NCBI GenBank assembly: GCA_001570385.1
Contig: BBYL01000025.1
Coordinates: 19,718-83,717, forward strand
Length of the DNA stretch: 64,000 nucleotides
Source of the DNA: Microtetraspora glauca
Lineage (GTDB): Bacteria > Actinomycetota > Actinomycetes > Streptosporangiales > Streptosporangiaceae
Direction of reading: 5' to 3'
Shown here: positions 1 through 13,177 of the stretch, piece by piece
Numbering within the stretch: the stretch's first letter is position 1
Layout: each line of letters opens with the position of its first letter
Made by a program: the position numbers and the translations under genes
Notes under the pieces: model-generated
What the model was told of the DNA's origin: nothing
What the model saw: only the letters and a program-made list of their open reading frames with translations
The model's database searches: none

Positions 1-157
1 CCGCCATAACGTGCAGGCGGGCTCCGCCAAGCCGCCGTTGAAGGTGGCCGCTGCGGCCGAGACCCGATGCGTCGGCCGCAAGGTGATGGTGACGGTACGC
101 GTCACGAACAAGGAGAAGGTGCACGTGTCGGCGTCGGCGGAGTCGGCGTACGGGTAG
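1..157 (+). CDS. C-terminal end of a secreted-enzyme-like protein (partial)
   Basis: The reading frame is open from base 2 to a TAG at 155-157, giving the last 51 residues of a protein that begins outside the window. The tail has the pattern TRC-x-GKV-x-VTV-x-TN, ending AESAYG. This resembles the beta-sandwich domain that closes many actinomycete extracellular glycosidases. That assignment is from memory of the family and is weak; no catalytic residues are visible. It converges on the arabinoxylan operon and shares the hairpin at 197-220 with it. No other function can be read from so short a piece. Confidence 0.5.
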   Translation, partial: RHNVQAGSAKPPLKVAAAAETRCVGRKVMVTVRVTNKEKVHVSASAESAYG

Positions 158-196
158 AAGCCGCTTCCGTGCGGCATGCTCCTGCCGTTGACGGAG

Positions 197-220
197 GGCG
201 GCCCGGACCGCCGGGCCGCC
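197..220. terminator. Bidirectional hairpin terminator
   Basis: GGCGGCCCGG at 197-206 pairs perfectly with CCGGGCCGCC at 211-220 around the loop ACCG. It sits between two convergent stop codons (157 on plus, 231 on minus). There is no T-run, which is usual in actinomycetes. Confidence 0.7.
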
Positions 221-230
221 TGTCACGCCA

Positions 231-1682
231 TCAGCGCTGCAGTGTCAGCAGACCCGGCCGGTAGGGCAGGAGGCCGTAGTCGCCGCTGGAACTGGGGCTG
301 CGTCCCTGGTAGAGCAATTGCAGGTTGCAGGGATCGACGGGCATGGTCTGATCGGCGCTGGTGCGGACCAGCTCGCCGTGACTGATGTCGTTGGTCCAGG
401 TGGCACCGCTGTTGGCCTTGCCGGCGAAGGGGTTGCCCTCGGTGGCGGCCTGGGGTGTCCACGAACCGTTCAAGCTGGTGGCGGTGAACGAGCGGAAGTA
501 GCGGCCCTGCGAGCCGATCGCCTCGACGATCATGAGGTATCGGTTCTGGCCCTGGAGCTTGTAGACCTGAACGGCTTCGAACAGGTTGTTCGTCGTGTCG
601 CTCATGACCACCGTCGATGTCGTGCCGAAACTGCCCGGGAAATTCCCGATGGGCATACTGGCCCGGTAGATCTTGCCGTTGTCGCCGGCGAAGAACAGGT
701 ACATGTTCGTGCCGTCACCGATGACCGTCTGGTCGATGGGTCCCGTACCGGAGCCGGAGATGCTGCCGGAGAAGAGCGTCTGCTGCGCTGACCAGCCGTT
801 GGGGTTGGTGGGGTCGCTGGAGGTCCGGTAGGAGAACGCGGTCCCGCCCCATTGGTAGGCGAGCACCCAGATGTTCTTCGGGGCGAAGTAGAAGAGCGTG
901 GGCGCGACCGTGGCAGAAGACATCGTGTTCTGGCTGGCCGAGGCCATGTCGGACCAGTTGGTGAAGGGGCTGAAGTTCATCGAGCCCCACTTCGTTCCCG
1001 TGTCGTGGGTCGTGGCGTAGACGAGATGCCGGCCGTTGTAGGGGGCGACGGTGAAGTCCTTGAGCGAGACCCATCCCGACTTCGGGGTCGCCAGCGGGCC
1101 CGTCGAGGTCCAGCGGTACGTCGACGGCAGGTCGCACGTACCGGGGTTGCCGCCGCCGACCTGGACGAGTTGCCACTGCTGGTTGGCGCCGCCCCAGTCG
1201 TCGTACTGGACGATGTTCGCGCCGTCGGCGGTGGAGGCGCCCTGGACCTCCAGCGCCTTGCTGCTGTGGCGCGAGATGAACCTCACGTAGCCGTCCGAGC
1301 TGTCGGCCAGCCGCCACTGCTGGTTGGTGCCGTTGCCGTCGGCCCATTGCACGATCGCGCCGCCGTTGGCGGTGGAGAAGTTGTAGACGTCGAGCACCTT
1401 GCCGGAGTGGCGGGACTTGATGCGGTAGTAGCCGCCGCCGGAGTCGACGAACTGCCACTGCTGCTGGTTCTGGTCGTTCCTGGTCCACTGGGTGATGCGG
1501 CCGCCGTCGGCGGTGGACAGGTTGTAGACGTCCAGGGCCTTGCCGCTGTTGCGGTTGACCAGGACGTACCAGGCGTTGGTGTCGACGGTGGCCGCGTTGG
1601 CGGCCTGAGTCTGCATGGCGACGAACAGGCTCGCCAGTAAGGTGGCCACCGTCGCGAGGACGGCCAGCGATCTGAATCTCAC
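231..1682 (-). CDS. Secreted GH62 alpha-L-arabinofuranosidase with N-terminal ricin-type (CBM13-like) module
   Basis: This 483-residue exported enzyme should remove arabinofuranosyl side groups from arabinoxylan outside the cell. A signal peptide covers about residues 1-30 (cleavage near QAANA). Residues 33-173 form three ricin-type repeats with QQW motifs, and the GH62 domain follows from about 184 to the end. The expected acidic triad is present: D209 (LKDFT), D317 (GPIDQT) and E369 (NLFEAVQVY), with the spacing usual for the family. The start is GTG, preceded by GGAG. It is the last gene of the GH127-GH43-GH10-GH62 operon, 13 bp after the xylanase. Putting the binding module before the catalytic domain reverses the xylanase's order. 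The family call is firm; arabinoxylan as substrate rests on family and context. Confidence 0.93.
   Translation of the reverse strand: MRFRSLAVLATVATLLASLFVAMQTQAANAATVDTNAWYVLVNRNSGKALDVYNLSTADGGRITQWTRNDQNQQQWQFVDSGGGYYRIKSRHSGKVLDVYNFSTANGGAIVQWADGNGTNQQWRLADSSDGYVRFISRHSSKALEVQGASTADGANIVQYDDWGGANQQWQLVQVGGGNPGTCDLPSTYRWTSTGPLATPKSGWVSLKDFTVAPYNGRHLVYATTHDTGTKWGSMNFSPFTNWSDMASASQNTMSSATVAPTLFYFAPKNIWVLAYQWGGTAFSYRTSSDPTNPNGWSAQQTLFSGSISGSGTGPIDQTVIGDGTNMYLFFAGDNGKIYRASMPIGNFPGSFGTTSTVVMSDTTNNLFEAVQVYKLQGQNRYLMIVEAIGSQGRYFRSFTATSLNGSWTPQAATEGNPFAGKANSGATWTNDISHGELVRTSADQTMPVDPCNLQLLYQGRSPSSSGDYGLLPYRPGLLTLQR
1150..1590 (-). repeat. Ricin-module DNA repeat, copy 1
   Basis: This stretch of about 435 bp encodes the ricin trefoil of the GH62 gene. 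It is near-identical at DNA level to 1699-2130 and 4690-5112, including silent positions around QWRLADS and the YDDW-GANQQW block, so the copies look recently duplicated or homogenised. Confidence 0.8.
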
Positions 1683-1695
1683 GATGTGCTCCGAT

Positions 1696-3168
<1,473 letters not shown>

Positions 3169-5190
3169 TCACGGGGTGGTGAGGTCGAAGCGGCGCACGG
3201 TCACCGCGCCGCCGAGGGACTGGGTGGCGTAGTTGAAGATCCCGAAGCGGTAGCCCATGAAGAACTGCCAGGCGTTGTTCAACGTGAAGGCCGGGCCGAG
3301 GCTCACAAAGGTGCTGCCGTCGGTGCTGTAAGAGAAGCGGGCCTGCCTGCCGGAGCCGGGGCGGATGTCGGCGTTGACCCGCAACCAGATCCGGCCGCCC
3401 GAGATGTTCGCGCTCGCCGCCTCGGCGCCGGTGCCGGTGGTCTGCCACGAGCTGTTCATCGTCAGGCCGTTGGTCATCACGACCCGGGTGACGCCGTTGT
3501 CGCGTTTGACGCCGATCCAGGCCGACTGGTCGCGCAGCATGGCCAGCCCGGCGCGGTCGCCGTTGGTCATCTGCGAGTAGTCGAGCTCGATCGTCGCCGT
3601 GGACGACGGGCCCTGGATGCGGTGGGTCAGGGTGTTACGGGCGTTGTAGAGGTCGCCTGTGACGGTGGCGGTCTGCAGGCGCAGGCCGTTGCCGGTGGAG
3701 AAGCGGCTGGTGTCGGGGTTGTGGTTCCACTCCCAGCGGTGGCTGAGGCTGCCCGAGGTGAAGGTGTCGGGGCCGATCATGGACGTCACGGTCCGGTTGG
3801 TCTGGATGTTCGGCTTCGGGTAGGTGGCTCCCCAGCCGCCGTTGACGGTCTGCACGGTCGGCCAGTCGCCGGTCCAGGTGATCGGTGCGAGCGCCGGTAC
3901 GCGGCCGCCGGGGTAGGCGTCGACGAACGACATGTAGTACCAGTCGCCGTTCTGCGTCTGGACGAGCCCGCCCTGATGGGGGACGCCGCCGCCGGAGATG
4001 GGGCCGGGCATGTTGAGCAGGACCTGGCGCATCTCGTACGGGCCCCATGGTGAGGTGGAGCGGAGGACGTACTGGCCGTTGGCGGGGCGGGTCAGCCAGA
4101 TGTAGTAGTAGCCGCCCCGCTTGTAGAAGCGGGCGCCCTCCAGGGTGCCGACGCTGCTCGGGGTCTGGAACACCTGCTGGGCGCGTACCTGGCTGAGCCC
4201 GTCGGCCGAGAGTTGGGCGACGCTGATGGTGCCGTTGCCATAGGCGACGTACATGGTGTCGTCGGTGTCGATCAGGAGGCCGGCGTCGTAGTAGCAGTTG
4301 TTGATCTGTGAGCGCTTGGTCCAGGTGCCGTCCACGGCGGAGGCGGTGTAGACGTAGGTGCGGTTGAACTCGACGCAGCCGATCCAGTAGTAGGTGCTGT
4401 TGCTGGGCCGGTAGTTCAGGGTCGAGGCCCAGATGCCCTTCACGTACGCCCGGCCGCCGCTGAGGTCGTAGGCGCCCGAGTTGAAATCGAGCCTCGGGAC
4501 CGAATGCCCGGCGTACTCCCAGTCGACCAGGTTGTAGGAGCGCAGGATCGGCGCGCCCGGCGAGTAGTGCATGGTCGAGGCCGAGTAGTAGTAGGCGTCG
4601 CCGACACGGATGATGTCGCCGTCGGCGAAGTCCTGCCAAACGACCGGGTTCGTGTAGGTGCCGCCCGGATCAGGGTTGCTGCCGACGGGGACGAGCTGCC
4701 ATTGCTGGTTGGCGCCGCCCCAGTCGTCGTACTGGACGATGTTCGCACCGTCGGCGGTGGAGGCGTTCTGGACCTCCAGGGCCTTGTCGCTGTTGCGATT
4801 GATCAGCCGGATGTAGCCGCCGGCGGAGTCGGCGAGTCTCCATTGCTGGTTGGTGCCGTTGCCGTCGGCCCATTGGACGATGGAGGCGCCGTTGGCGGTG
4901 GAGAAGTTGTAGACGTCCAGGACCTTGCCGGAGTGGCGGGACTTCAGCCGGTAGTAGCCGCCGCCGGAGTCGACGAACTGCCACTGCTGCTGGTCGCCGT
5001 TGTTACGCGTCCACTGGGTGATCCGGCCGCCGTCGGCGGTGGACAGGTTGTACACGTCCAGGGCCTTGCCGCTGTTGCGGTTGACCAGGACGTACCACGC
5101 ACTGGTGTCGACCGTCGCGGCCGACGCCGTGGGCGTGAGTAACACGCCCACAAGAAGCACTGACGAGAGAACCGCGAGCACGCGTCTCAC
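3169..5190 (-). CDS. Secreted GH43 beta-xylosidase/alpha-arabinofuranosidase with ricin-type module
   Basis: This 673-residue glycosidase has a signal peptide (1-25), a ricin-type trefoil (27-170), a five-bladed GH43 domain (about 178-480) and a C-terminal concanavalin-like sandwich (about 490-673). Candidate catalytic acids are D187 or D190 (WQDFADGD), D302 (YYDAGLLID) and E351 (TLEGARFY). The GTG start at 5190 overlaps the TGA of the GH127 gene (GTGA) and has GGAGG five bases upstream. The reading frame is open further upstream, but only inside the GH127 gene. Such enzymes remove xylose or arabinose from xylo-oligomers; xylosidase versus arabinofuranosidase activity cannot be decided from sequence. 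Confidence 0.9.
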   Translation of the reverse strand: MRRVLAVLSSVLLVGVLLTPTASAATVDTSAWYVLVNRNSGKALDVYNLSTADGGRITQWTRNNGDQQQWQFVDSGGGYYRLKSRHSGKVLDVYNFSTANGASIVQWADGNGTNQQWRLADSAGGYIRLINRNSDKALEVQNASTADGANIVQYDDWGGANQQWQLVPVGSNPDPGGTYTNPVVWQDFADGDIIRVGDAYYYSASTMHYSPGAPILRSYNLVDWEYAGHSVPRLDFNSGAYDLSGGRAYVKGIWASTLNYRPSNSTYYWIGCVEFNRTYVYTASAVDGTWTKRSQINNCYYDAGLLIDTDDTMYVAYGNGTISVAQLSADGLSQVRAQQVFQTPSSVGTLEGARFYKRGGYYYIWLTRPANGQYVLRSTSPWGPYEMRQVLLNMPGPISGGGVPHQGGLVQTQNGDWYYMSFVDAYPGGRVPALAPITWTGDWPTVQTVNGGWGATYPKPNIQTNRTVTSMIGPDTFTSGSLSHRWEWNHNPDTSRFSTGNGLRLQTATVTGDLYNARNTLTHRIQGPSSTATIELDYSQMTNGDRAGLAMLRDQSAWIGVKRDNGVTRVVMTNGLTMNSSWQTTGTGAEAASANISGGRIWLRVNADIRPGSGRQARFSYSTDGSTFVSLGPAFTLNNAWQFFMGYRFGIFNYATQSLGGAVTVRRFDLTTP
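4690..5112 (-). repeat. Ricin-module DNA repeat, copy 3
   Basis: This is the N-terminal trefoil of the GH43 gene. The three copies in the same orientation within 4 kb could recombine and delete the genes between them. Confidence 0.8.
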
Positions 5191-7913
5191 AGGAACCTCC
5201 AGAGGTTGTTGTTCGCGCCGTTGTCGTCGGTGAGTACGACCTGCGCGCCCTGCGACGTACCACCAAGGCCGAGGACCCGGCCGCCGTTGGCGCACTGGAT
5301 GCGGAAGGCGGCGCCCGACCCGTAGCGCAGCCGCCAGCGATGGTCGGCGGTGCCGTTGTCGGTCCACTGCACGACGCGCGACCCGGAAGCGGTGCCCATG
5401 TTCTCCACGCCCAGCACCTTCTGGCTGTTGGAATTACGCAGCCGCAGGTAGCCGCCGGTGTCGACGATCGCCGTCCACAGGTGGTCGGTGGTGCCGGTGT
5501 CGCCCCACTGGACGACGAGCGCGCCGTCGGTCGTGGACATGCCGGTGACGCCGAGCACCATGCCGGTGCCCACGTTCTGGAGGCGCCGCGCGCCGTTCGG
5601 CACGAACCGCCACTGGTTGTCCGCGCTGCCGTTGTCGGAGTCCTGGACCACCTGGGCGCCGTTGGCGGTCGACCCGTTCTGGACGCCGAGCAGCTTGGAG
5701 CTGTGGACGTTGCGGATTCTGACGGAGCCGTCGCCGGCATCGACGATCGTCCATCGGTGGTCGGCGGTGCCGGTGTCACCCCACTGGAGCACCCGAGCGT
5801 TGTCGGCGGTGGACATGTTCTCCACGCCCAGGACCTTGCCGCTGTTGACGTTGCGCAGGCGCAGGGCGTCGCCGTCCACGATGGGTACCCAGTCATGGTC
5901 GGCGGTGCCGTTGTCGGTCCATTGGAGGGCCGGGCCGCCGTCGGCGGTGGACATGTTCTGGATGCCGAGGGCCAGCCCGCTGGCCGCGTTGACCAGCCGG
6001 AAGCTCGCCGTGCCGGTACCGCCCTGGCCACCGGTGTTCCAGTAGACGACGTAGTTGTGGTCGTGAGCGTCGTAGAACGGCCCCAGCCGCACCGACGCTC
6101 CGTCGGCAGTGGCCGTGAAAGCCAGGGAGGAGGCGCTGGTCCGGGTGATCGAGGAGGGGGTCAGGGCAGGGGCCGATGACAGGCCCGCGTTGCCGTAGTC
6201 GCCCGACAACACGACGGGGCCGTAGGTGACGGCCTGCACGCCGGGGTTGTCGTTGGCGGCCTTCATGACCACCCGCATGGGCAGCCGCACGGTCACGGTG
6301 TCGCCCGGCACCCACGACCGGGTGAGGTCGGCGTAGGTGCCCGGCGCGGTGGTGATGCTCTGCTGGACTCCGTTGACGCTGATCGTCGCGCCCTGGGTCC
6401 AGGCCGGGATGCGGACGCGCATCGTCCAAGATCCGCTCACGTTGCCGGTGACCTGCAGCGACGTGGTGTCGCCGACCGGGTAGGAGGTGGTCTGGGTGAC
6501 GGTGATGCCGCGCTGGCTCCAGTTGAGCGTGGAGGGCGTGAACAGGTTCACGAACAGTGTGGTGCCGTTGTGGAAGTAGATCGAGTCCATCAGCTTGGTG
6601 TTGGTCTCGATCCCGGTGCCCTGGCAGCACCAGAAGGAGTTGTAGTCCGTGCTCCAGGTGCCGCCGCCCCAGGCCGGGCCGACGCCCCGGCGCCCGCCGG
6701 GATCGAGCGGGGTGAAGTAGGTGACGTGCCCGTGTGCGTCTGCCGGGTTCTGCTGCCCGATCAGGTGGTTGAACAGGGCGTTCTCGTAGTAGTCGAAGTA
6801 GTCGGCCCGGCCCGGCGACAGCAGCCACAGCTCCCGGGTCAGCTTGAGCATGTTGTAGGTGTTGCACGCCTCGCCGGTGTCCCTGGTCAGGTGGGCGGCA
6901 ATCGCGTTGGGGGCGCGGAAGTGCTCGGCCTGACTGTTGGAGCCGTTCACGTACGTGTGCGCGCCGACGGTGATGGACCAGGCGTTGGCGGCGATGTCGC
7001 GGTAGCGGGTCGTGCCTGTCGCCTTGTACTCGCGGGCCGCCCCGATCCACTTGGGCACCTGCGTGTTGGCGTGCAACCCGTTGAACAGGTCCTGGCCCGC
7101 GGCCAGCGGGTCGAACACGGCCGCGTGGTCGAACCGCTGGGCCGTGGCCAGCCAGCGGGAGTCGCCGGTTGTCTGGTACAGGTCCGTCAGCACGGCGTTC
7201 ATGCCGCCGAACTCGGTGCCGAGCATGGCCTGCATCCGGCTGGGGCTGAGTCGCGACGTGCGGGCGTCCACCCACCCCGCCAGAGCCAGCAGCACGGTCC
7301 TGGCCTGGGTGTTGCCGATCAGTCGCCAGACGTCCAGCAGCCCGGCCAGGGTCTTGTGGATGCAGTAGTACGGCACGTTGCCGTTGGTCAGGGTGCGGTT
7401 CTCCACGGCCGTGATGTCCGACTCGGGGAAACCTGACAGGTAGCCGCTGGTGAAGCCGGTGGCACCGTTGTTCGCCTGACATCGGGCCAGCTCGGCCACC
7501 ATGTGGTCGGCCTTGTCCCGGCAGGTGGTGTCGCCGAGCACAGCGTAGGCCTGCGCCCACGCCGTCAGGAAATGGCCCTGCATGTGAGACCGGAACGGGA
7601 AGCTCGGCGCGTCCCAGCCGCCGTTGGCCGCCGCGCCGTTGGTGGACAGCCGGTGGTTGACCCGGAAGACGTACAGGAGCCGGTCGACATCGACGAAGCG
7701 CAGGTAGTTGAGGGTGCGGTTCTGGTTGTCCAGCAGGCGGCCGGAGGTCAGCCGGACCAGGCCGAGGTCGAATTCGTAGGCCGCGACGCCGATGTCGGAT
7801 CTGGCCTGGGGGAGTGCGGCCAGAGCGGGGGATGTACCGGCTACCTGGCCGGTGACCGAGAGCGCGGCGGTCGCGCCTGCGGCCTGAAAGAGCTGACGAC
7901 GGCTCAAGGACAT
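5187..7913 (-). CDS. Tat-exported GH127 beta-L-arabinofuranosidase with C-terminal ricin-type repeats
   Basis: This 908-residue protein is the first gene of the arabinoxylan operon. The ATG at 7913 is chosen because GAGGAG lies six bases upstream and the protein then opens with a twin-arginine signal (SRRQLFQAAG). The GH127 region covers about 35-640. The zinc/cysteine centre is intact: E348 and C350 (TGEAC), and C429-C430 (FWCCQGTG), where the first of the pair is the expected nucleophile. From about 655 there are two sets of ricin-like repeats with the recurring pattern ADHxW, replacing the usual QQW. GH127 enzymes act on beta-L-arabinofuranosides, so the presence here suggests an arabinose-rich plant polymer. 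The GH family is firm; the true substrate is not tested by sequence. Confidence 0.9.
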   Translation of the reverse strand: MSLSRRQLFQAAGATAALSVTGQVAGTSPALAALPQARSDIGVAAYEFDLGLVRLTSGRLLDNQNRTLNYLRFVDVDRLLYVFRVNHRLSTNGAAANGGWDAPSFPFRSHMQGHFLTAWAQAYAVLGDTTCRDKADHMVAELARCQANNGATGFTSGYLSGFPESDITAVENRTLTNGNVPYYCIHKTLAGLLDVWRLIGNTQARTVLLALAGWVDARTSRLSPSRMQAMLGTEFGGMNAVLTDLYQTTGDSRWLATAQRFDHAAVFDPLAAGQDLFNGLHANTQVPKWIGAAREYKATGTTRYRDIAANAWSITVGAHTYVNGSNSQAEHFRAPNAIAAHLTRDTGEACNTYNMLKLTRELWLLSPGRADYFDYYENALFNHLIGQQNPADAHGHVTYFTPLDPGGRRGVGPAWGGGTWSTDYNSFWCCQGTGIETNTKLMDSIYFHNGTTLFVNLFTPSTLNWSQRGITVTQTTSYPVGDTTSLQVTGNVSGSWTMRVRIPAWTQGATISVNGVQQSITTAPGTYADLTRSWVPGDTVTVRLPMRVVMKAANDNPGVQAVTYGPVVLSGDYGNAGLSSAPALTPSSITRTSASSLAFTATADGASVRLGPFYDAHDHNYVVYWNTGGQGGTGTASFRLVNAASGLALGIQNMSTADGGPALQWTDNGTADHDWVPIVDGDALRLRNVNSGKVLGVENMSTADNARVLQWGDTGTADHRWTIVDAGDGSVRIRNVHSSKLLGVQNGSTANGAQVVQDSDNGSADNQWRFVPNGARRLQNVGTGMVLGVTGMSTTDGALVVQWGDTGTTDHLWTAIVDTGGYLRLRNSNSQKVLGVENMGTASGSRVVQWTDNGTADHRWRLRYGSGAAFRIQCANGGRVLGLGGTSQGAQVVLTDDNGANNNLWRFL

Positions 7914-7990
7914 GCGGAGCTCCTCGGAGATGGGGGGTGGTGACCGGCCGCCCATGGCTGTCGGGGCGGAGACGCCGCTCTCGAACCCGG

Positions 7991-8004
7991 TGTTAGCGCT
8001 AACA
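7991..8004. promoter_or_regulatory. LacI-type operator palindrome upstream of GH127
   Basis: TGTTAGCGCTAACA is a perfect 14-bp palindrome centred on CG, as is typical of LacI-family operators. It lies 78 bp upstream of the GH127 start. No LacI regulator is encoded in the window. Confidence 0.75.
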
Positions 8005-8192
8005 TTTCGCGCACGCGATCACCAGGAAGGTGGGGGAACCGCAGCTGTCACGGCTGTTCTGGAGGCCGACCCGTTGACTGATATGGAGCTGTGGCGGTCG
8101 TGGCACGCCGGCGAACGGTCTGTCCTGTGCCGCCGCCGGGGATGTGGGGGGACATCCGGGGCTCCTTGACTAGATGGCAGATGGCCTAATAT

Positions 8193-8206
8193 TGTTAGCG
8201 TTAACA
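8193..8206. promoter_or_regulatory. Second LacI-type operator of the arabinoxylan operon
   Basis: TGTTAGCGTTAACA differs from the perfect site at 7991 by one central base. The two sites are 202 bp centre to centre, a spacing that would allow looping by a LacI tetramer (inference). Confidence 0.65.
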
Positions 8207-8655
8207 TTGATCTTGTAGAGCTGTACGGCCTGCTCTGGTGAACGCGTTGTCGCAGAGTAGATCCGACGGTCCGGCCCGGCGTCAACGAGGGGTCCCGTGC
8301 CGACCTGGACGTTGCCGTCAGAACGCTATCCCGCCTGGAGTTTTGCCTCCGTGGAGATCGCGCCGGACTGCTCGTGCATGTGAAAGTTTCATAGAAGTCA
8401 CCGGTTGGCACCAGGGTGATCTGCGACGGATCACAAATCACGAAACGCGGCACCTCGGCGCTGTACACGGTTGCGTCCACGGAAGTGGTGTAAGAGTTTC
8501 CGCTGGTAGAGGCGTGGCGTTGTGAACTGGGGCCACTGGCCTGGAAGGTCAACTACTGGGCGCGTGGCCATGTGGGCGCCGAACAACAGCACCCAGTGGA
8601 CGATCACGGGCGTGTGACGGCCGCTGGGCCGCTTGGGAGTGTGAGAACCGCTGTT
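8207..8655. other. Long leader/intergenic region without a convincing gene
   Basis: About 450 bp lie between the operators of the GH127 operon and the terminator of the second xylanase. A minus-strand frame is open at 8019-8552, but its composition is not protein-like and it would run through both LacI-type sites. I see only the inverted repeat at 8381-8391 here. Confidence 0.5.
8381..8391. promoter_or_regulatory. TGAAAGTTTCA inverted repeat
   Basis: This 11-bp inverted repeat (TGAAA-G-TTTCA) also occurs at 10574-10584 in the other xylanase control region. Similar GAAA/TTTC repeats have been reported at actinomycete xylanase promoters; I recall this from the literature and could not check it. 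Confidence 0.5.
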
Positions 8656-8690
8656 GAGCCACACCCGGCCGCTTCGGACGGGCGTGGCTC
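8656..8690 (-). terminator. Hairpin after the second xylanase gene
   Basis: GAGCCACACCCG (8656-8667) pairs with CGGGCGTGGCTC (8679-8690), with one mismatch and an 11-base loop. It lies 117 bp beyond the GH10 stop codon. Confidence 0.55.
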
Positions 8691-8806
8691 ACCCTCACTC
8701 GGCCTCTTCACCGGGGCCGGGGGGAAGGTCGCACCGGGGTGCGGTCAGCAGGTGGAGCCGGTCCGGGTCACCAGGCCCAGGCGCCAGGGCGACCAGCCGG
8801 TGAAGC

Positions 8807-10291
<1,485 letters not shown>

Positions 10292-10429
10292 TCATGGGGA
10301 AAGGATCGTGCGGGACACACCCGCGGGACCGACGCCGCGCCCCGGTGGGGACGCACACCACAGGCGCCGGGACGGCAGTTTCTCTGTTGAGCACCACCGA
10401 GCCGGTAGGGAAGACCACCTCGGGCACTC

Positions 10430-10458
10430 AGTGTGGGAATCTCGTCGAAAATTGTCAA
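10430..10458 (-). promoter_or_regulatory. Possible promoter of the second xylanase gene
   Basis: On the minus strand TTGACA (10458-10453) is followed after 17 bases by CACACT. The -10 element is poor. It lies about 160 bp before the GH10 start, in a locally AT-richer stretch, downstream of several GAAAC half-sites. Confidence 0.35.
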
Positions 10459-10572
10459 TAATGTAGTAAAAAGTTTCGGCGAATGCCTGTCTCTGCCTGC
10501 GCCGGGTGTGCACCCAATTTGGGGATTGTGGTCCTTGAAATGTTTCGGTCGGGCTCGCCGGGTCGGGCTGAG

Positions 10573-10585
10573 ATGAAAGTTTCAT
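10573..10585. promoter_or_regulatory. ATGAAAGTTTCAT inverted repeat upstream of the second xylanase
   Basis: This is a perfect inverted repeat, ATGAAA-G-TTTCAT, whose core matches 8381-8391. Two related degenerate sites follow on the minus strand (CGAAACATTTCA near 10540-10551 and CGAAACTTTTT near 10469-10479), all upstream of the candidate promoter at 10430-10458. Confidence 0.5.
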
Positions 10586-10766
10586 GGCGACGCTCTCGCC
10601 GGCCGTCTGCGGCTGGACTTGATAACCCGAGGTGAGCGCGTTCGGCCGGTGCCCCCTCCGACCCGCCGCAAGCTACGGCGCTCTTGACGACACCTTTCCG
10701 ACTCCTATTTGCTCCGTCCCACCACCACCTCTACAGGCCCGAGGGGAGCTCCCCAGGACCGCGGTT

Positions 10767-12131
<1,365 letters not shown>

Positions 12132-12149
12132 CCACGGCCCGCCCCGCCG

Positions 12150-12481
12150 GACGCGGTCCAACGATGACCGCACCGCGTAGCCCAGGGCGTGATGGAACAC
12201 GGCCCGCGTGTGCTCGGCGTCTTCCAATGCGGTCAGAGGCAGCGAGGCCGCTTCCAGCCAGCGCAGTGCGCCCGCGATCTCCGGAGTCTGCGGGGGCCGG
12301 CGATCGGCCGGGACGAACGCGAACTCACGCAACGCCCGCCGCAGGGTCTCGTCATCCGGTCGGCCTGGCCGGTCGGAGGTGAGTACGGGGTGACCCTGGA
12401 CAGCGCGTCCGTCGTGCCCTCGCGGGTCTTGGTGGCGGAGTGAGGCCAGCGGGTTTTCACGAAGGCCACCGCGAAGGCGTA
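12150..12481 (-). pseudogene. Tyrosine integrase relic (frameshifted, both ends missing)
   Basis: Read on the minus strand, one frame gives YAFAVAFVKTRWPH and continues through KTREGTTDALSRVTP to about 12385. It then resumes one frame over with VLTSDRPGRPDDETLRRAL and runs to HHALGYAVRSSL. Together these match the N-terminal part of actinomycete tyrosine integrases of integrative conjugative elements. The recombinase catalytic domain is missing, cut off just past the esterase stop. The call is from recognition of the sequence pattern. Confidence 0.6.
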
Positions 12482-12484
12482 TTA

Positions 12485-12715
12485 GCGGAGCCAGTTCGGG
12501 CAGGTCGGCGAGCACAGCTCGTAGCGCAGTGCGTTCCCCAGGCGTTCCGCGTGCTCCCGTTGCGCGGAATCATCGGGGTCGAGGCTGTCAGCGATGGACT
12601 TGGTCAGGGACTATGTCCGCGTCGGTGCCTGGTCGAGTTCGTCGAGGGCTTCATCCCAGGTGGGCAGGACCTCACCGGTTTCCGGGTCGAGGTAGCCTGA
12701 CCCGTCCTCCCATAC
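12485..12715 (-). pseudogene. RepSA-like replication initiator relic
   Basis: The minus strand reads VWEDGSGYLDPETGEVLP followed by TWDEALDELDQAP. After a TAG it continues in the same frame with SLTKSIADSLDPDD, then RLGNALRYELCSPTCPNWLR. Both pieces match conserved C-terminal parts of RepSA-type initiators of pSAM2-like elements, with the stretch between them deleted. The frame then passes a TAA straight into the integrase relic, so two deletions have brought rep and int together. Confidence 0.6.
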
Positions 12716-12976
12716 GCTGCCGGCAGGTGCTCCCCCTCGAGTCACGATCACCAGATTCACATGCTCAGACAGGGGATCGTTCGCTTAAGGAGCGAGGATG
12801 TGGGCGGGCCGGGCGCTGTCGCGGGCCCGGATGGCGAGCCTGAATGCGTTCGCTGCCGCAGCCGTGCCGGTTTCGGGCGGGATCACCAGGAGCTCCCAGC
12901 GCCTATGGCCGGTCCCGGTCATGATCACGTCCTGCGGCTGTCATGACGCACAGAAGGCGGCGTGGTGGGCTGGGAT
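12716..12976. other. Upstream flank of the element relic
   Basis: A 45-codon minus-strand ORF (ATG at 12922, stop at 12785) stays in frame with the rep relic and may be its decayed upstream part, but I do not recognise it. Nothing else stands out. Confidence 0.3.
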
Positions 12977-13144
12977 TCAGCGGCCGGGCCGGGTGCCTCC
13001 TTGCCGGAACCGCACAAGCGCGAAGATGAGGTCGGCCACCAAGATGACCACACCGATGGTCAGCAGGTAGAACAGGCCCTTGACGACGACGCCGATGATT
13101 CCCAGGGCAATCGCCACGATGAGGAGTAACAGGAACAGTGCCAT
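12977..13144 (-). CDS. Small integral membrane protein (55 aa)
   Basis: The ATG at 13144 has a strong AAGGAGG six bases upstream. The product is almost entirely hydrophobic from residue 1 to 45 (two short helices, MALFLLLLIVAIALG and a second around LFYLLTIGVVILVADL), with a basic tail RFRQGGTRPGR. No known domain is recognised. It lies 33 bp downstream of a PRC-barrel gene on the same strand, so the two may share a transcript. It is short enough to be missed by automatic gene callers. Confidence 0.7.
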   Translation of the reverse strand: MALFLLLLIVAIALGIIGVVVKGLFYLLTIGVVILVADLIFALVRFRQGGTRPGR

Positions 13145-13177
13145 CGCCGACCTCCTTCCCAGTCCTGTGTGGTGGTG

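Noticed and set aside
8019-8552. 177-codon minus-strand frame upstream of GH127
   Set aside because: It has no family features and would run over both LacI-type sites. The region reads better as control DNA.
12785-12922. 45-codon ORF beside the rep relic
   Set aside because: It stays in frame with the relic, but its sequence is not recognisable and its start lacks a convincing ribosome-binding site. Not listed as a gene.
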